IMG/VR virus record: IMGVR_UViG_3300030382_002979
Coordinates: 1-40,495 of that record
Reading direction: 5' to 3' (one strand)
Length of the DNA: 40,495 nt
From: a virus
The notes under the pieces are model-generated. The model was not told the origin of the DNA and made no database searches. It was given only the letters and a program-made list of their open reading frames with translations. This document shows, piece after piece, positions 18,701 through 27,327 of the stretch. Position numbers and translations under genes: made by a program. The stretch's first letter is position 1. Each line of letters opens with the position of its first letter.

Positions 18701-19237
18701 AGTTTCTATCTCAGCCAGGGTAAGCCTGGGGAAGCGAAAGACCTAAGCGTCTTTACTGCCGCTGAATTTGCTACTGAGGAAGCACTTAAAGACATGTACG
18801 TAAATAGATTAGGTGCTACCTTTAATCAAACCCTCGACCTCGACAGGATGCCCCTGCTAAGTGAAAGAATTGGTAACCTCGCAGGTTCAGCGACGCGGTA
18901 TTCTCCTATCGAACTGTACGAGGAAATAGAACGCCTGTATATCGATACGGCATACGCAGAAGTAAAACGCGCCTACACTAATTCTGACGTGAATCGCTAT
19001 GGTTTGGTCCAGACAGCCGAGGCTTCTCTCGAGACTAACATCCAAATACTTGAGGCAATGGCGGATAATGCTGAACTGATGGGTTGGAAATACGAGCAAA
19101 TCATCCAGCAGACTCCTGAACTCAAGAACATCTTACCTGGCAAAGGCTATGATGATGCTGACCCTGAAAGCAAAGCAATCATGTTGCTCATGGCAAGGCA
19201 AGAAGTCGAGGCCAACTACGCCACACGGAGTCGATAA
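15731..19237 (+). CDS. Large internal virion protein B-like
   Basis: A 1168-aa, mostly helical, charged protein in the T7 gp15-like position. It has no signal peptide or transmembrane segment. An early Gly-rich patch (LGSAFGGGAAA, about residues 38-48) is followed by a predicted coiled coil carrying a tandem 11-residue repeat (SLDRASRKEI type, about residues 107-145). Homologues by position build the periplasmic tunnel for genome delivery. It shares one base with the next start (TAATG) and has AGGA as Shine-Dalgarno site. Assignment is by order, size and composition, not by a catalytic motif. Confidence 0.6.
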   Translation: MVTNNQDPTEDLLAKGEELLAKGDTEKTTSISTPSFLGRLGSAFGGGAAAILDITPGGKGGNMQAYLQNLTADENRYHDAIQQDLNRSAQLERTMLSTGASMISEAAGIASREGIADLDRASRKEISSLDRASRKDISGLDRESSELIAKRSNETRLKIAKLEKTERADREALAQKQLDNALALELRQQHGSRGMQGAALISALGPNIDPGMRKVLEDPTNPDFDKFVNLAVRQVGVLAGPNARNVLGITVELQAKLSEERRAIKRTFPNMTEEDLVALASSPGAWNEFYNDMQTALQDGYVGFNNAEGALDELFGAYDSEIGYSGAGRKEDFGAALERYDDWVELGPKLKEAGEAPILQNDLNHAGPSGNARKANISYRRLGNLLEANLTSTGTNDIKTMFSDAVGNRPEETSLNEMWTHLADNPSLWNTSWVRGTAEERLLITNIMNDIAKLDPHLYADFAQEFPKLDAFREFMHSNEFTNGDQLFDALKKAVVENTAPAQGQKGAVSGIMSNSAQDILPFVSAGRDFAAMGKQIEAKAEGWEAQANARTDKAMALDAVTRSFRLLDLSLPDTIDIDSIQMVRRNGVDVVDPRQFRGWAKEVIEDKLTSLPLGARVNHFESLHKIQGELDQELNNLVQSGRSNSIEHMVLSDAADETNNRLRKQRISADDLSADPWYNRELSGTEAAEIAGSMVDLRRAREAQAFEGQGFYDIVRAIQTINPEVADILKSEIQFHLNIGSNIFTAKKSKIIQSDKSIHEFWGEPGKAFGPGEGSKLTEAWKREKLLDWLLASRESVVDRASDWVTMRRTPARGQTRDQWEKRYSVEGRKKLGKTEQKPQQKDWLTAGLPKAQADQINKLLDLMAKERETLVGEGNTPPTNLTLAQIGMGQNIRNFDKDEEKALARKLGARANMLPTKEEIERRRNHISTKALEFQRIHAAGGNEQYTKLQANDLFNRYNEKAESLGEMLNDYPATQGVLESNIQGPTRSFYLSQGKPGEAKDLSVFTAAEFATEEALKDMYVNRLGATFNQTLDLDRMPLLSERIGNLAGSATRYSPIELYEEIERLYIDTAYAEVKRAYTNSDVNRYGLVQTAEASLETNIQILEAMADNAELMGWKYEQIIQQTPELKNILPGKGYDDADPESKAIMLLMARQEVEANYATRSR
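16048..16165 (+). repeat. 33-bp tandem repeat inside ejection protein gene
   Basis: Two near-identical 33-bp units (16081-16113 and 16114-16146; two mismatches) are followed by a partial, decayed third (16147-16165) and preceded by a more diverged copy (16048-16080). The repeat keeps the reading frame and encodes an 11-residue unit of the form LDRASRKEISS, consistent with growth of a coiled coil by slippage or unequal recombination. Confidence 0.85.
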
Positions 19238-22200
19238 TGCCACAGCAACCAGGAAATTGGGACAGGTTCTTCAACTCCACAATATCGTGGCCCCAACAGT
19301 TCCTGTGGCGCGTTCAGCGCGCTATACAAGAAGATGACATTGACCTCTTCAGCGAGAAAGGTCTTATGGACTTATCGATGGTTCCTCTTCTAGGCATCCT
19401 CGACGACCACAAAGAAGATGTCATGCCGGACTATATGTTCGGCGAAGGCTTAGGCGCGCAAATCGCTGGCTCGATTGCTTACGACCCCTTGACCTATATG
19501 TCAGGCGGCCTTTCTGCCCTCGCTAAAGGCGCACAGATTGGCAACCGTGCGCGGTCGATGGCTTCAGTCTCTCGCCATTTAACCAGTAAATTCGGTAAGG
19601 GCAAGGGCATAGGCGGAACCACGCTTAACCAACTCGACGGCGCATTAGCCGAGATACTCGACAGCGGAAAGAAATTGAAGCGCGGCGACCGCCGGAAGAT
19701 GCATAAGATGCGCAGTCAGATTGGGAATCTTGTCGAGACAGGCGACACTGCACGACGCTTCGAGACACCTGGAACCAAACGTTTACTAGACCGAAAGGTC
19801 GAGGGCATCGGAGACATGTCTTTCGACACTCTCTTGAAGAGCGAAGGCGAGAAGCAACTAGCTTGGCGACTTCCTATTCTCTGGCGCGCTGGAGCCGAAA
19901 TCAATGTCGCCCCACAGTACCGCAACTGGTTTAACTTCTGGGGTAAGAAAGGTGAGCAAGTATCTGATTTCGTTAAGGCCAAGACAGTCACACACCTCGG
20001 CCCTATTTCCGGTGAGATTGCAAAGCTACCCTTTGCCCAAGAAGCTGCCGAACGATTCGGCACAGCATTTAAATACCTAAACCTTCCTGGTCATGTCGGT
20101 AGTGGCCTACGCGCTTGGGGTCGTGGTTGGGCTGTCGGTGGTGATGCCGCATACGCCCCATTTATTAAATTCAATGAGAAGCAGTTATCCGAACAGTCGG
20201 CCTATCTAAATACAAAGGTAAGCCAATTCTATGAACGCATGCGAAACGCCGATGGTGGCGTAAGTAAGGCTCAAACCAAGTTTCAAAAGGCAGTCGATGA
20301 AGGAGAGCCTGACCTATTCCGCGCCTTTGTAAAAGCATATGGCAAACCACACGCAAAAGGCCGCTATAGGGGTAAGGTCACAGTAGGCCCAAAGACAGCG
20401 GAGAAGAGGGCAAAGGAAATCTACGGCCAGATGGTTGGCTCTCCAAATGTATTTGAATGGAGTGACGAAACCCAAGAATCTTTTCAAGCACTGTTCTCGG
20501 GCGGTCGTAACAATGCAGTAGCCGATATCGGCGATTTAGCCAATGACTTTATGAAGAATTCGGAAGACGCTTGGTCTTCTCTATACGGTAATGTAGCCGA
20601 AGCAAAGAAGACTCGCGCAGGTAAGGCAGTAGCTGCTCACGGAAAGGAACTCGACGAGACACTCAAAGGGCTAGGTGGCTTCAAGAATGTCATGTTTGAA
20701 ACAGCAAAGAAATCTGCTACGTTGACAACAAAAGCATTTACAGGAGACTCGGGACTCCGTGACCTACTCGCCGCCGAAAAAGTATTGCGCCAACATGAGA
20801 ACATGGGCGCTGACCAAGCTAGGGCTGTTGGCGAATTGCTTTACTCGATGGTAAAACCTGCCGCCAAAGAAGCAAACATGGACTGGAAGGATTACCTAAA
20901 AAGTATGGGTAATATGTTCGAGGGAGTCACTAACCCAGATGAGTTAATCATGTCCTTTGCTCATCCCAACATGACTGGTGAAGATTATGCCAAGTCTTTA
21001 GATGCAGTCGGACGATTCCTTCACCGACATCTAACCGCAATCGAAGCGGTGGGTGGGATGGCGCAGAAGGGTTCCCTATCTCGAAATTCTCTTCGGGGTT
21101 TACAGGCTACGCTTAAAGACGAGATGCTGAGTCAAATTCCGAAGGACGGGCAAGCGTTTATGGCCGAAGTCCACCGTGTAGTCACAGCAACTGAAGGCAC
21201 GGGACAAAGTGCTAGGCGAGTCTTACCTGACAAAATGCTGGCCAACCCGCTCAATATGCACAAAGTCGACACCGGCCTTGCTCCTACAGGAGCGGCTGAA
21301 CGTCGCATGGAAATTGGTCTTTTAAATAATCGTGAGTTAGAGGAGGCAAGGCGGCGCATAGCAAATAAAGGTATGCGCGATTGGACTCCCGAGGAGTTTG
21401 CCGATTGGATGAAGAATCATCGGTCTGGTAAGCAAGTCGCGAAATTTAAGGGGAAGTTTAACCTTACAGATAAAGAATTAAAGAAGGCCATTAGAACTGC
21501 TCGCCGACAAACTTCGCGTGGCGCGGCTAAGTCTCGTACAATCAACGGTAAAGTAATTGATGAGGACGCGCTCGCCAGTCTAAAAAGACAAATTGGTGAT
21601 AAGGGCATGCGCATCGTACTCGGCGATATGAAGCGATTCGATGAGCAAGTTCTTAAAGCGGCAGGCACAAAGAAGGTTAACTATATTACCGACTGGGAAA
21701 AGGTAAAGCAACTTCAAGCACAACGTAGTGCGGGAGTCGAGGAGATGCACCGCGCCAAATCAGTACAAGCAAAGCCGCCCGACTTTTCTGTGGGGCCAGG
21801 TGCAGTCGAAGAAGTTATCCGCGTAGGTAAAGATAATGAGGGAGTCTCCGAATGGGCCGATTCGTTTGTCCGCGCTAAAATCCTACAAGACGAATTATCC
21901 ACCTGGGTAGACCGTACGATTGCAAAGAATACCGAATTAGGTACGCAGGTTATGGACGTACCCCAAGAACTTCTTGATGACCTCATGCTCGAAGTCAATC
22001 GGATGTCTAGTCAACTGTGGGATGTTTACTACAAAGGACAAGGTGATACGGGCAAAGAACTACTTGACCTGATAAAGCACTATCAATCCGGTATCGCGGA
22101 AAATGCGCTAAAGGGTGGTATCATTATGCCAGGTGCGCCTCTTGGATACTTAGGGCGCTTCATGAAGGGACAAGAGAGGCAAGAACTCGACAAGCTAATG

Positions 22201-24648
22201 GCGCGTACCGATATGCGTAATGTCTTGAATCGTATCGGGATTAAGATGCCCTCCTACTTTGGTCGGCATAAGCAGGCAGACGAGATGGTTGTCGACGACT
22301 TAAATGATATGTATCGTGCGCTTAATGCTGACCGCACAGATGCGGGTAAGGCGCTGGCAAAAGAAGTCGAAGATATAGTTACACGAGGAACTGGTAATAA
22401 GGAGTTCCTCAAGCATTGGGAAGAAGACCCTATCCTCCGAACAGTTACCCGTTTAAGCCATTCGGCCCAGAACGATACACTCGAAAAGTTCTTTGAGGCA
22501 GCAATGGACGCTGGAACTTTGGTTAAGGGGAAGGAAACCGGTCAAGCTCTTGCTGTAGGAGGCCGTGTTGTCGGTTGGTTCGACGATACTGGTAACGTAA
22601 ATAAATACGAGCAACGGCAAGTCAAGGTACTAAGCGAAAAGAAGAAGGTTCATCGTGGCAGAGGCCGAGCGACAGCATCCGAGGTGGTTTCTGAGTTAGC
22701 GCCTGGAGTACCGCAACGTGCTGAGTTCGTCGATAAAGATGTCGTAACCGTCGGTGAGGTTGTAGAGACTACCGAGGATACACTTAAAGGTATCATTATT
22801 AAAACGGCGGACGGCAGAGAAATCGCTGTTTCCTCTGACCAACTAAAGCACGGAATGGGTGTTTTATCATTGGGCAAGGTCGACGATTATACAAAGACAA
22901 CCGCTAACGCATTTGTTAAGGCGATTCACCGAGCCAATGTCGATAAGACATTTATCCGTGGGAACTTTACTATAGATGATGTCAGGAACCTAGAGGGACA
23001 GCATGTTGTTTTTGGTAATGAATCAATGGTGGCGGGAACTGTCAATATGACGCGGAATTTACTTGACGTTACCCCACATGTCTTACGTCAAGTCGACACA
23101 ATGAACTATGCTATCAAGTCTTGGCAGACAGTACATCGCCTCCCCTTCCACGTAGCTAACTTCACCTCTGGTATCTTCCAGGCGATGTACGCTGGCGCAT
23201 CAGCCGCAGATGTAGCCGCCGGTTATTACCATGCCGCTCGGATGCTACATAAGAAAGATGCAGGCTTTCTCCGCTTACATGACCGCACCCTTTCTGCAAT
23301 TGGTAAAAGTAAGGTTCTTCCTGGAGAAGGATTACGCTTGGGACGTGGTGAATTCGTAGCCGCTGCTCGACGCATTGGCTCTGGTTGGCTCGGCGAAGTG
23401 CCTCCCGAAATGATTTCTAAGTACGGTCTCGATGAAGTCGACGACTTCATGATTCCAATCACAGACGGCGGCCACACTAGCGCAGGCGAAATTCTGCGCC
23501 ACGCCGCCCAAGAGGGTTTATATGGAACGTATGCGGCGGCTGGTATGCGAGGCTCACAAACAATCTCGGACACCCTTCTTAGACTAAAGACCGACGCACT
23601 TGACGCTAACCTTATCGAATCATATGGCGACAAAGATTTTGCTGGCATGCTACGCCGCGCCGCTAAGAAGTCTTGGAACGCAGCAACGGGTCGCCCTGGC
23701 CCTGCCTTACGCTCTGCTACCGAAGCAGTCGAGGTCTTGAACCGGACAGGAACCGCCTTCGCTCTTGTTCGTGCGGGGCATTCACCTAAGCGCGCAGTCC
23801 AAATGGCTAGGGCGGCACACGTTCCATACGAGCAGGTAACTAACTTCGAGAAGAATTGGCTCAAGCGGGGTATTATGTATTACACCTTCCCTCGCCATTA
23901 CGTTCCCCATGCCTGGACTAAGTTTATGGAAGACCCCAAGAAACTTTCAGTCATAACCAATACTATTAGGCAATCCACCTCCTTAGATGTTGATGGAACA
24001 GATGTGGGCTTTACCCAATTCGAGGGTAAGCCGGTACTCAAGGTAGGCGATTATCGCGTAGATGTTGGGCGCTTAAATGCCAACCTCGAATCCGCGCTGA
24101 TGTTCTCTTCATTCCTCGATAATATAGCGATGCCAGTCCTACGCATGGCCCCAGGAGTAGGCGAACCTGCTGACCCCCGTTTTATTCATAGACAGATGAC
24201 CGATATGGGTCTTATGAGTTCAGGCGGTCTGGGTTCCATCATCGGAATGGAACGTTCTCTATTACCTGCGTATCCTACCCGACCAACTAGCCGCGACCCC
24301 TGGACAGCTAAGATGTTGAAAATCACTTGGCCAATCAAGATGCTCGCACAAGCAGCAGGCAAACTACCTGGGTCTGGTCCTTTAAACCTATTGCCACCAG
24401 ACGACCTAGACAATCCAAAGACCAACATAGAAAAAGCACTAACACACACCGACCTGGGCATCCCCTTTCGTAAAGTTCGCGCAAAGAACGAAATACGGGT
24501 AGCTATGGGTAATCACAGGCGTTTGATGGCAGACCTAAAGGCTAGGTATGTTAGTGAAAACGACCCTGAAGAACGGGAATTGATTAGAGAAAACATGCAG
24601 TCAATTTCCGAAGCACTACAACGTCTCATTGCGCGAGAACAAGACTAA
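19237..24648 (+). CDS. Very large internal virion protein (T7 gp16-like position)
   Basis: An 1803-aa protein, longer than T7 gp16 (about 1300 aa). It is largely helical, with many Lys/Asp-rich segments and a moderately hydrophobic stretch near residues 1290-1330 (LPFHVANFTSGIFQAMYAG). The later part contains FEKNWLKRGIMYYTFPRHYVPHAW (split here only as a landmark near residue 1540), of a type seen in large polyvalent phage proteins. No SLT motif is evident; the cell-wall hydrolase of this phage seems to be the separate gene at 3704-4678. It likely enters the host with the DNA. CGGAG precedes the ATG, which overlaps the previous stop. Confidence 0.62.
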   Translation: MPQQPGNWDRFFNSTISWPQQFLWRVQRAIQEDDIDLFSEKGLMDLSMVPLLGILDDHKEDVMPDYMFGEGLGAQIAGSIAYDPLTYMSGGLSALAKGAQIGNRARSMASVSRHLTSKFGKGKGIGGTTLNQLDGALAEILDSGKKLKRGDRRKMHKMRSQIGNLVETGDTARRFETPGTKRLLDRKVEGIGDMSFDTLLKSEGEKQLAWRLPILWRAGAEINVAPQYRNWFNFWGKKGEQVSDFVKAKTVTHLGPISGEIAKLPFAQEAAERFGTAFKYLNLPGHVGSGLRAWGRGWAVGGDAAYAPFIKFNEKQLSEQSAYLNTKVSQFYERMRNADGGVSKAQTKFQKAVDEGEPDLFRAFVKAYGKPHAKGRYRGKVTVGPKTAEKRAKEIYGQMVGSPNVFEWSDETQESFQALFSGGRNNAVADIGDLANDFMKNSEDAWSSLYGNVAEAKKTRAGKAVAAHGKELDETLKGLGGFKNVMFETAKKSATLTTKAFTGDSGLRDLLAAEKVLRQHENMGADQARAVGELLYSMVKPAAKEANMDWKDYLKSMGNMFEGVTNPDELIMSFAHPNMTGEDYAKSLDAVGRFLHRHLTAIEAVGGMAQKGSLSRNSLRGLQATLKDEMLSQIPKDGQAFMAEVHRVVTATEGTGQSARRVLPDKMLANPLNMHKVDTGLAPTGAAERRMEIGLLNNRELEEARRRIANKGMRDWTPEEFADWMKNHRSGKQVAKFKGKFNLTDKELKKAIRTARRQTSRGAAKSRTINGKVIDEDALASLKRQIGDKGMRIVLGDMKRFDEQVLKAAGTKKVNYITDWEKVKQLQAQRSAGVEEMHRAKSVQAKPPDFSVGPGAVEEVIRVGKDNEGVSEWADSFVRAKILQDELSTWVDRTIAKNTELGTQVMDVPQELLDDLMLEVNRMSSQLWDVYYKGQGDTGKELLDLIKHYQSGIAENALKGGIIMPGAPLGYLGRFMKGQERQELDKLMARTDMRNVLNRIGIKMPSYFGRHKQADEMVVDDLNDMYRALNADRTDAGKALAKEVEDIVTRGTGNKEFLKHWEEDPILRTVTRLSHSAQNDTLEKFFEAAMDAGTLVKGKETGQALAVGGRVVGWFDDTGNVNKYEQRQVKVLSEKKKVHRGRGRATASEVVSELAPGVPQRAEFVDKDVVTVGEVVETTEDTLKGIIIKTADGREIAVSSDQLKHGMGVLSLGKVDDYTKTTANAFVKAIHRANVDKTFIRGNFTIDDVRNLEGQHVVFGNESMVAGTVNMTRNLLDVTPHVLRQVDTMNYAIKSWQTVHRLPFHVANFTSGIFQAMYAGASAADVAAGYYHAARMLHKKDAGFLRLHDRTLSAIGKSKVLPGEGLRLGRGEFVAAARRIGSGWLGEVPPEMISKYGLDEVDDFMIPITDGGHTSAGEILRHAAQEGLYGTYAAAGMRGSQTISDTLLRLKTDALDANLIESYGDKDFAGMLRRAAKKSWNAATGRPGPALRSATEAVEVLNRTGTAFALVRAGHSPKRAVQMARAAHVPYEQVTNFEKNWLKRGIMYYTFPRHYVPHAWTKFMEDPKKLSVITNTIRQSTSLDVDGTDVGFTQFEGKPVLKVGDYRVDVGRLNANLESALMFSSFLDNIAMPVLRMAPGVGEPADPRFIHRQMTDMGLMSSGGLGSIIGMERSLLPAYPTRPTSRDPWTAKMLKITWPIKMLAQAAGKLPGSGPLNLLPPDDLDNPKTNIEKALTHTDLGIPFRKVRAKNEIRVAMGNHRRLMADLKARYVSENDPEERELIRENMQSISEALQRLIAREQD

Positions 24649-24857
24649 TGGACTCACGACTGAATGACAAACTACTCAATGCAATCTCTACGGTTGCACT
24701 CGCCTTAACTCTATTCCTCATGACAAATCTGTGGTCAAGGGTAGACACACTCGAGCTGCAGATGAGAACACAAGACAAGGAGTTGGCCGAAATTATGCTC
24801 CGTATAGAAAGCCGGATGACTCGTGTAGAGACAAGGTTAGATGCACAGGATGAATAG
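24648..24857 (+). CDS. Small single-pass membrane protein, holin or spanin candidate
   Basis: A 69-aa protein with one membrane segment (about residues 11-27, AISTVALALTLFLMTNL) followed by a charged coiled-coil-like tail (LELQMRTQDKELAEIMLRI). The short N-terminus with a cytoplasm-favouring charge pattern and long C-terminal coil resemble small phage lysis proteins (pinholin-like or i-spanin-like). It begins at the stop of the last ejection gene (TAATG). Function is inferred from topology and place after the structural genes. Confidence 0.55.
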   Translation: MDSRLNDKLLNAISTVALALTLFLMTNLWSRVDTLELQMRTQDKELAEIMLRIESRMTRVETRLDAQDE

Positions 24858-25203
24858 CGCCCCATTTAGACAAACACGTCGCGTGGCTTTAGCTATGCTA
24901 GTACTCCTTGGCACAATGCTTTGTTGTCTGAGCTGCTCTTCTCTAGCACCTATCGTCGGAGCATCGGGTGGTGCGGCGCTTGGTTCGCTCGCTGGCCCTG
25001 GCGGGGCGGCATTAGGTGGCGCTGCCGGGGCCGCCGCTGGTGAAATGGCATACCCTGCAGACGCGCCTCCACCCGATACTGTTTGGGGATTGTTGGCCAA
25101 ACTCCTAGACCAAGCTGTCTGGTTGGCCATCCTTATTGCTGTCGTATACCTTCTGACTCTCTTTGCGCCACCACCGAAGGAGTGGCTTAAACGCCGAAAA
25201 TGA
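24841..25203 (+). CDS. Glycine-zipper membrane protein, lysis candidate
   Basis: A 120-aa protein. It has a basic N-terminus, a hydrophobic segment (residues 15-30) ending in CCLSCSS, a Gly/Ala-rich zipper (38-68), then a second membrane segment (about 91-109, AVWLAILIAVVYLLTLF) and a basic end. The Cys cluster suggests a lipoprotein signal, but the residue at -3 is Cys rather than Leu/Val, so this is uncertain. AAGG lies 4 bases before ATG 24841; ATG 24850 is an alternative. It overlaps both neighbours. Holin, spanin or envelope protein are all possible. Confidence 0.55.
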   Translation: MHRMNSAPFRQTRRVALAMLVLLGTMLCCLSCSSLAPIVGASGGAALGSLAGPGGAALGGAAGAAAGEMAYPADAPPPDTVWGLLAKLLDQAVWLAILIAVVYLLTLFAPPPKEWLKRRK

Positions 25204-25718
25204 TTGTCTTAGGTATCGACCCAGGCTATAGAAATCTTGGTATTTCGGTAGTTCGGTTGCGCCAAAAGAAAGAGCCTAATATCCTTTACTCAAAGAATGT
25301 AAATCTAGGTGACGCACACCAGCCGCTCAACTTTGTCAAGCTATTAGTGCCTCGACTAGATGAGCTAAATAAGAAATATGGTATCGATGCTGTTGCCAGC
25401 GAATCGCCCCCTTATATTTTAAAGCGCATCAAAACAACAGTTGGTCTCTGGACGGTCTCCTCTACGATTGCAACCTGGGCAGAGATGCGTGATATCCCTT
25501 TTCGACATGCCTCGCCTATTACTCTCAAACGCGCAACCACTCGTATTCTCGGCTTAAAGTGGGACCGAAAAGCAATTCCTAAAAAAGCCGCAGTCAAAGA
25601 TGCTATCATGGAAATCTGTGATACATGCCCCAACACTTCCCATGAGACCGATGCGGTTCTTGCCGTACTCGTTCTCTTCAGCAACCTAATACCTAATGAC
25701 AAAGAAATTAAGACTTAG
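25200..25718 (+). CDS. RuvC-like Holliday junction resolvase
   Basis: RNase H-fold endonuclease, probably resolving branched replication intermediates before packaging. Seen: IDPGYRNLG with the first catalytic Asp at residue 7, an acidic ASESPP (Glu 68) after the third strand, and a C-terminal HETDAVLAVLVL (148-159) that matches the closing His/Asp-Ala helix motif of RuvC. The length of 172 aa equals bacterial RuvC. The ATG overlaps the previous stop (ATGA). Placed at the end of the structural arm rather than with the replication genes. Confidence 0.83.
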   Translation: MIVLGIDPGYRNLGISVVRLRQKKEPNILYSKNVNLGDAHQPLNFVKLLVPRLDELNKKYGIDAVASESPPYILKRIKTTVGLWTVSSTIATWAEMRDIPFRHASPITLKRATTRILGLKWDRKAIPKKAAVKDAIMEICDTCPNTSHETDAVLAVLVLFSNLIPNDKEIKT

Positions 25719-26151
25719 CACAATGGCTTCCAAGGTGCGTTATCCCTATATTATGTTGAATACCTTTGAGGTTAGGTCGATACCACTCGACCGCCTATTC
25801 TGCCCTTGTGCTACTGTAAACGCATTTGTCGAACGGCTTGCTGAATCGTTTGAAAAAGATGGTCTGCTCAACCCAGTTATCGTTGTCCGACTTTCGGTCG
25901 AAGACTTCTTGGCTAGGAAGGGGGCAAAGGGAAAAGCCAAGCTGTTGAAGAGAATACCTGCCGATTGGCAAACAATCAATGTGGTTTGGGGAGGCAACAA
26001 TAGAGTCGAGGCCGCTCGTATTCTCGGCTTTGATGAAATAGATTGTGTAATGATGCCCAACTTTGACGTGGCAATGCAAGTACAAGATAACCACAGAGAA
26101 TGGAATAAAGCAGATGCCAGGAAGCAACGCGAAAAAAGAGCCTGTAAGTAG
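25696..26151 (+). CDS. ParB-like N-terminal domain protein
   Basis: A 151-aa protein with the ParB/sulfiredoxin-type domain: an early EVRSIPLDRL strand, FVERLAESFEKDGLLNPVIV, and WGGNNRVEAARILGF (the GGNRR box of ParB-like nucleotide-binding or nuclease proteins), then a basic tail. Lone ParB-like domains are common in phages near terminase, methylase or nuclease genes; roles include DNA binding, CTP switching or nuclease activity. Start uncertain: ATG 25696 overlaps the resolvase, whereas ATG 25723 lies just after its stop. Neither has a Shine-Dalgarno site. Confidence 0.75.
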   Translation: MTKKLRLSTMASKVRYPYIMLNTFEVRSIPLDRLFCPCATVNAFVERLAESFEKDGLLNPVIVVRLSVEDFLARKGAKGKAKLLKRIPADWQTINVVWGGNNRVEAARILGFDEIDCVMMPNFDVAMQVQDNHREWNKADARKQREKRACK

Positions 26152-26548
26152 CCCTAAAGGGCCAGTTAAACGCCTCGAGTCCGTCGAGGAGATGGCGCGC
26201 GCTCGGTTTGGGGACACCGATGGCTTGGCTATTGTCCGTGAAACGACATTAGGTTTGGCGGAATACTATGCCGATAGGTTCTCGCTTGAGATGAGTGACC
26301 CAGAAGTGTCGCTTATAGCCTCGGCGCTCGCGTTTACACGCCACAAAGAGTTTGTCCTATACGTCGAGGTCGAGCGCGAGCTACATGCACGAGTATCTAA
26401 CCACCCAGATAATATCGGTTACGGGCAGGTGTTATTCCAGTCGGTGCGTACGGGCGCGTTCAAAGAAATCTACAGGGAGCTTGACAGGCTCCACTCACGC
26501 GCCGCCGTTTACACGAAAGAACTGAAGGAACTAGGCAAGGACAAGTGA
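26114..26548 (+). CDS. Helical protein, possible terminase small subunit
   Basis: A 144-aa mainly helical protein with a Lys/Pro-rich N-terminus. Its body (LAEYYADRFSLEMSDPEVSL, FVLYVEVERELHARV, FKEIYRELDRL) has the rhythm of a small helical oligomeric protein. No small terminase is found next to terL, and this gene shares the composition of such subunits, but I see no diagnostic motif. Start ATG 26114 is inside the end of the ParB-like gene; the frame is open further upstream to 26063. Its stop overlaps the next GTG. Confidence 0.45.
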   Translation: MPGSNAKKEPVSSPKGPVKRLESVEEMARARFGDTDGLAIVRETTLGLAEYYADRFSLEMSDPEVSLIASALAFTRHKEFVLYVEVERELHARVSNHPDNIGYGQVLFQSVRTGAFKEIYRELDRLHSRAAVYTKELKELGKDK

Positions 26549-26850
26549 CCTGTCCTGACAAAATCAAACTGATAGGTTTTATTGTGCCTGTTATCCTGAC
26601 CGATGAGCGCGACGACGTGTGGGGAGAGTGGGATGGGTCGGCTGGCACAGTAACCCTGAATGCACGGGCCTCGGACGACCACCTAAAGGTGACCTTCCTA
26701 CATGAGGTAATACACGGCATCGATGATATCTTAGGTTTAAACGTAAAACACTCGGCGGTGTACGCCCTATCACAACACCTATGGTTGCTGTTTAAAGAGA
26801 ACCCTGCGTTGGCAGAATGGTTCTTTACCGACCAAAAAGCCAATCAATAA
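26545..26850 (+). CDS. Small HExxH zinc-metalloprotease-like protein
   Basis: A 101-aa protein with FLHEVIHGID (His 53, Glu 54, His 57), the zincin motif, preceded by a beta hairpin region (GTVTLNA) typical of small ImmA/IrrE-like or SprT-like phage metallopeptidases. A third zinc ligand is not obvious; Glu/His residues after the motif (KHSAVYALSQHLW) are candidates. The GTG start overlaps the previous stop (GTGA). It ends 2 bp before the opposing minus-strand gene, so the two arms converge here with no clear terminator. Confidence 0.68.
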   Translation: MTCPDKIKLIGFIVPVILTDERDDVWGEWDGSAGTVTLNARASDDHLKVTFLHEVIHGIDDILGLNVKHSAVYALSQHLWLLFKENPALAEWFFTDQKANQ

Positions 26851-26852
26851 AC

Positions 26853-27092
26853 TTATTTGGCAGAATCCGGAACAACCAATTTAGGGCCACCGCCGTTTTT
26901 TGTATTGCTTTCTTCATTTTCAGTCTCCTCTTCTTGTGCTTTCATCTCCATCGCACGGTCATGCAGGATTGCATTTGCGGCGAGGGCGATACGTAAAATG
27001 TCCATGTTAGGTAGTTTACTCATCTCTTCAACTACATTCATGGGACCGGGGGTTTCCTTTTCTTTATCCATTGTCTCGTTTTGATTAGCCAC
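26853..27092 (-). CDS. Small acidic protein of unknown function
   Basis: Not recognised; 79 aa. It has a hydrophilic N-terminus, a central helix (MDILRIALAANAILHDRAMEM) written here only as a landmark near residues 28-48, and a Glu/Asn-rich tail. GTG at 27092 is preferred because GGAG lies nine bases before it; ATG at 27071 is the alternative. An open frame continues to 27221 but would sit wholly inside the next gene. Last gene of the minus operon. Confidence 0.5.
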   Translation of the reverse strand: MANQNETMDKEKETPGPMNVVEEMSKLPNMDILRIALAANAILHDRAMEMKAQEEETENEESNTKNGGGPKLVVPDSAK

Positions 27093-27327
27093 AGCAGTAT
27101 TCTCCAGCTTCGTTCTGCCAGTAGTCGCCGCCGCTTGATGTTTCCTCCATGTGATACTCACCCTCCATGCCCAATTGGGATTGGCCGTCTGCCCATCCCT
27201 CGAAGGACTCATCGCCTGCATCGCATTTACAGAAGATTATTTCAGCAATGGCGTGACCTTCTCTGAAGATGCCTGTATCTTTGCAGGCAGGGCAAGTGTA
27301 CGTTTTGATTTCCTTTTCTTTGTTCAT
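27085..27327 (-). CDS. Small zinc-binding protein
   Basis: An 80-aa acidic protein with CPACKDTGIF and a later CKC, giving a DnaJ-central-domain-like or rubredoxin-like zinc site (CxxC...CxC), and a terminal CC. Function unknown. The ATG overlaps the stop of the nuclease gene (TAATG), so it is probably translated by coupling, and its end overlaps the GTG of the next gene. Confidence 0.55.
   Translation of the reverse strand: MNKEKEIKTYTCPACKDTGIFREGHAIAEIIFCKCDAGDESFEGWADGQSQLGMEGEYHMEETSSGGDYWQNEAGEYCCG

Noticed and set aside
26845-26875. Bidirectional terminator at the convergence of the two arms
   Set aside because: Only a weak AATAA/TTATT palindrome with a two-base loop is present.
27093-27221. 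Longer form of the gene ending at 26853
   Set aside because: Lies wholly inside the zinc-protein gene 27085-27327; GTG 27092 has a good SD.
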